Program-made: the position numbers and the translations under genes
Notes under the pieces: model-generated
Databases searched by the model: none
Told to the model about the DNA's origin: nothing
The model's input: only the letters and a program-made list of their open reading frames with translations
Origin: Clostridiales bacterium UBA5888
GTDB lineage: Bacteria; Bacillota; Clostridia; Oscillospirales; Oscillospiraceae
NCBI GenBank assembly: GCA_002431965.1
Contig: DJEW01000023.1
Span: 1-8,139, forward strand
Direction: 5' to 3'
DNA: 8,139 bases
Shown here: piece by piece, positions 6,571 to 8,139 of the stretch
Layout of the letters: the number at the start of each line of letters is the position of its first letter
Numbering within the stretch: position 1 is the first letter of the stretch

Positions 6571-6599
6571 ATTTTACTTAATTTCTTCGGTATTTACAA
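6571..6599 (-). promoter_or_regulatory. Predicted tmcAL promoter
   Basis: On the minus strand TTGTAA (6594-6599), a 17-bp spacer and TAAAAT (6571-6576) match 4/6 and 5/6 of the housekeeping consensus. The predicted start near 6564 gives a leader of about 57 nt that includes the GGAGG of tmcAL. It occupies almost the same bases as candidate ackA promoter P2 on the other strand. Confidence 0.55.
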
Positions 6600-6600
6600 T
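6573..6600 (+). promoter_or_regulatory. Candidate ackA promoter P2
   Basis: TTTACT (6573-6578), a 16-bp spacer and TACAAT (6595-6600) are 4/6 and 5/6 to consensus. The predicted start near 6607 leaves a short leader of about 22 nt carrying the AAAGGA ribosome binding site. Its -10 lies on the -35 of the tmcAL promoter and vice versa. Confidence 0.45.
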
Positions 6601-6628
6601 AGTACAGCAGACGAAAGGAAATAATATA

Positions 6629-7831
6629 ATGAAAATTCTTGTTATCAACGCGGGCAGCTCATCTTTGAAGTATCAGCTGATCGATATGGAGACCGAACAG
6701 GTCATGGCAAAGGGTCTGTGCGAGCGCATAGGCATTGACGGGCACCTCAAGCACACCCCGCTTGTCGGCGGGAAGCGCGTTTTTAACGAAGACGTCTCCA
6801 TGCCGACGCACTCTGAGGCTATCGCCGCAGTCATCGACAAGCTCACGAGCGAGGAGTACGGCGTGGTGAAGTCCATGAAGGAGATAGACGCAGTGGGGCA
6901 TCGTGTCGTCCACGGCGGCGAAAAATTTGCAAACTCCGTGAAGATCGACGACGCGGTCATGGCTGCGATCGACGAGTGCACTCCGTTCGCCCCGCTGCAC
7001 AATCCCGCCAACATCACCGGCATCAACGCCTGCAAGGCGGTCATGGGCGACGATGTGCCAATGGTTGCGGTGTTCGACACGGCGTTCCACCAGACCATGC
7101 CCGGCAAGGCGTATATGTACGCCGTGCCGTATGAATACTACGAGAAGGACGGCGTGCGCCGCTACGGCTTCCACGGCACGAGCCACCGCTATGTCTCTTC
7201 CCGCTGCGCAGAGCTTATGGGCAAGCCCATTGAGCAGCTGAAGATAGTTTCCTGCCATATGGGCAACGGCTCTTCCGTCTGTGCCGTCGACGGCGGCAAG
7301 TGCGTCGATACCTCCATGGGCTTCACGCCGCTGGTTGGTCTGCCAATGGGCACGCGCTGCGGCGATCTCGACCCGGGCGTGATGCAGTATCTCATGCACA
7401 AGTACGGCTATGACATTGACGAGATGCTCAACATCCTCAATAAGAAGTCCGGCGTGCAGGGTATTTCCGGCGTATCGTCCGACTTCCGCGATCTCGACAA
7501 CGCCGCAGAGGCCGGCAACGAGCGCGCAAAGCTCGCGCTCGACATGTTTGCCTACTGGGTGGCAAAGGTCGCCGGGTCTTACGTGGCTGCAATGAACGGC
7601 GTGGACGCGATAGTTTTCACTGCCGGCGTCGGCGAAAACAGCAAGGATACGCGCGCTGCCATATGCGAGTACTTCGGCTATCTCGGCATCAAGATAGACG
7701 ACGAAGCAAACTCCAAGCGCGGGGAGGACATCATGATCTCCACGCCGGACTCCAAGGTCAAGGTCTTCGTCATCCCCACAAACGAGGAGCTTGTCATCGC
7801 GCGCGACACGAAGGCGATTGTCAAGGGCTGA
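6629..7831 (+). CDS. ackA: Acetate kinase AckA
   Basis: AckA interconverts acetyl phosphate + ADP and acetate + ATP; in fermenting anaerobes it yields ATP while excreting acetate. The 400-residue protein is of standard length for the ASKHA-fold family. It has the N-terminal signature LVINAGSSSLKYQL (4-17) with the conserved Asn7, and VGHRVVHGGEKF (89-100) with the substrate-binding Arg92. It also has FDTAFHQTMP (149-158) with the catalytic Asp150, YGFHGTSH (179-186) with His182, and MGTRCGDLDPG (240-250) with Arg243. GVGENS (333-338) and the terminal PTNEELVIARD (383-393) carry further ATP- and metal-site residues. The ATG at 6629 is preceded by AAAGGA about 10 nt upstream. No pta (phosphotransacetylase) gene is present in the window. 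The gene is divergent from tmcAL, with which it shares the promoter region. All catalytic motifs are intact, so it is probably active. Confidence 0.97.
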   Translation: MKILVINAGSSSLKYQLIDMETEQVMAKGLCERIGIDGHLKHTPLVGGKRVFNEDVSMPTHSEAIAAVIDKLTSEEYGVVKSMKEIDAVGHRVVHGGEKFANSVKIDDAVMAAIDECTPFAPLHNPANITGINACKAVMGDDVPMVAVFDTAFHQTMPGKAYMYAVPYEYYEKDGVRRYGFHGTSHRYVSSRCAELMGKPIEQLKIVSCHMGNGSSVCAVDGGKCVDTSMGFTPLVGLPMGTRCGDLDPGVMQYLMHKYGYDIDEMLNILNKKSGVQGISGVSSDFRDLDNAAEAGNERAKLALDMFAYWVAKVAGSYVAAMNGVDAIVFTAGVGENSKDTRAAICEYFGYLGIKIDDEANSKRGEDIMISTPDSKVKVFVIPTNEELVIARDTKAIVKG

Positions 7832-7854
7832 TTTAATACTTAAAAAAACGCCGG

Positions 7855-7882
7855 TCGCCGCAGAACCTAGGTTCTGCGGCGA
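7855..7882 (+). terminator. 28-bp perfect palindrome after ackA, probable terminator
   Basis: Two 14-bp arms, centred on CCTAGG, are exact complements with no spacer. As RNA it would fold to a 12-bp stem with a CUAG loop, 23 nt after the ackA stop. The downstream plus-strand T-tract is poor (TGTTTCTG), whereas the minus strand has seven T residues (opposite 7842-7848) six nt beyond the stem. It may be a bidirectional or weak ackA terminator. Confidence 0.6.
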
Positions 7883-7942
7883 TGTTTCTGCCGGATGCTG
7901 CGGTGCCGTCATAAGTACAACCGCATTTTAAAGGGGAACAAA

Positions 7943-8139
7943 ATGAACGAAAAAAATTCAGTGCCGTCCAAGGCGCAAACGGTCATAAAGAAAGTATTCT
8001 CCCTGCCGCTGCTGTGGCTGGCTGTTGTGGCAATGATGATAGCCGGGCAGTCGATCGGCAGCTTCGCATATCTGATCCTTGACCTTTTCCCGGCGCTGCA
8101 GGAGAGCGGTGCATGGGTGACCGGCATTAGCTATGCGTA
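7943..8139 (+). CDS. N-terminal part of an unidentified integral membrane protein (runs off the window)
   Basis: The frame is open from ATG at 7943 to the right edge, giving 65 complete codons. The ATG is well placed, with AAGGGG (7931-7936) 6 nt upstream. The product begins MNEKNSVPSKAQTVIKK, a polar and mostly basic cytoplasmic-type stretch. A strongly hydrophobic segment follows (about residues 21-37, LPLLWLAVVAMMIAGQS), and a further hydrophobic run FAYLILDLFPAL spans 41-52. This looks like the first membrane span of a polytopic protein. The pattern resembles the N-terminus of CPBP-type intramembrane proteases, but the catalytic region lies outside the window, so this is only a guess. It lies downstream of the ackA palindrome, and no convincing promoter of its own was seen in 7883-7930. 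Confidence 0.75.
   Translation, partial: MNEKNSVPSKAQTVIKKVFSLPLLWLAVVAMMIAGQSIGSFAYLILDLFPALQESGAWVTGISYA

Noticed and set aside
6659..7912. 417-codon open frame antisense to ackA
   Set aside because: It lies almost wholly opposite a conserved gene, has a His/Ala/Val/Asp-rich composition with no recognisable domain, and is explained by the GC-rich codon bias of ackA.
7909..8127. 72-codon minus-strand frame at the right edge
   Set aside because: It is opposite the better supported plus-strand membrane protein with a good ribosome binding site; the composition looks like a shadow.
1..8139. Search for CRISPR arrays, IS ends, tRNA/rRNA genes, toxin-antitoxin or defence genes
   Set aside because: No spaced repeats, transposase motifs, cloverleaf or rRNA signatures, or defence domains were seen; all long frames are accounted for by transport and metabolic genes.

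Overview
The window looks like chromosomal DNA from a GC-rich member of the Firmicutes, probably a gut-type clostridium of the Oscillospiraceae or a relative. This is inferred from three things: strong GGAGG-type ribosome binding sites, a lipoprotein binding protein with a Ser/Ala/Asp-rich linker, and a tmcAL gene, which is a Firmicutes gene, beside ackA. No phage, IS element, CRISPR array, rRNA or tRNA gene was seen.

Positions 1-5135 hold a complete branched-chain amino-acid-type (HAAT family) ABC uptake operon on the minus strand. In transcription order it encodes the lipoprotein binding protein (livJ/K type), a terminator-like hairpin, the permeases LivH and LivM, and the ATPases LivG and LivF, ending in a strong intrinsic terminator at 22-59. 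A good sigma-A-type promoter lies at 5220-5248. The livJ-livH gap carries one clear hairpin with a U-tract and a second weaker hairpin. This arrangement is expected to give more binding protein than membrane and ATPase subunits. livH-livM are separated by 14 nt. livM-livG and livG-livF each overlap by 8 nt.

Positions 5290-6507 (minus) encode TmcAL, which uses acetate and ATP to make N4-acetylcytidine at the wobble base of elongator tRNA-Met. Divergent from it, 6629-7831 (plus) encodes acetate kinase AckA. The 121-bp gap contains face-to-face promoter candidates, and one plus/minus pair occupies almost the same bases. Both enzymes handle acetate and ATP, so joint control from this gap is a reasonable hypothesis.

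After ackA there is a 28-bp perfect palindrome, probably its terminator. It is followed by the first 65 codons of an unidentified membrane protein that runs off the right edge.

The genes are all recognisable housekeeping or transport families, and no undescribed multi-gene system is evident. The points most worth checking are the tmcAL/ackA bidirectional promoter, the livJ-livH attenuator, an insertion of about 27 residues in LivG, and possible operator sequences upstream of livJ.
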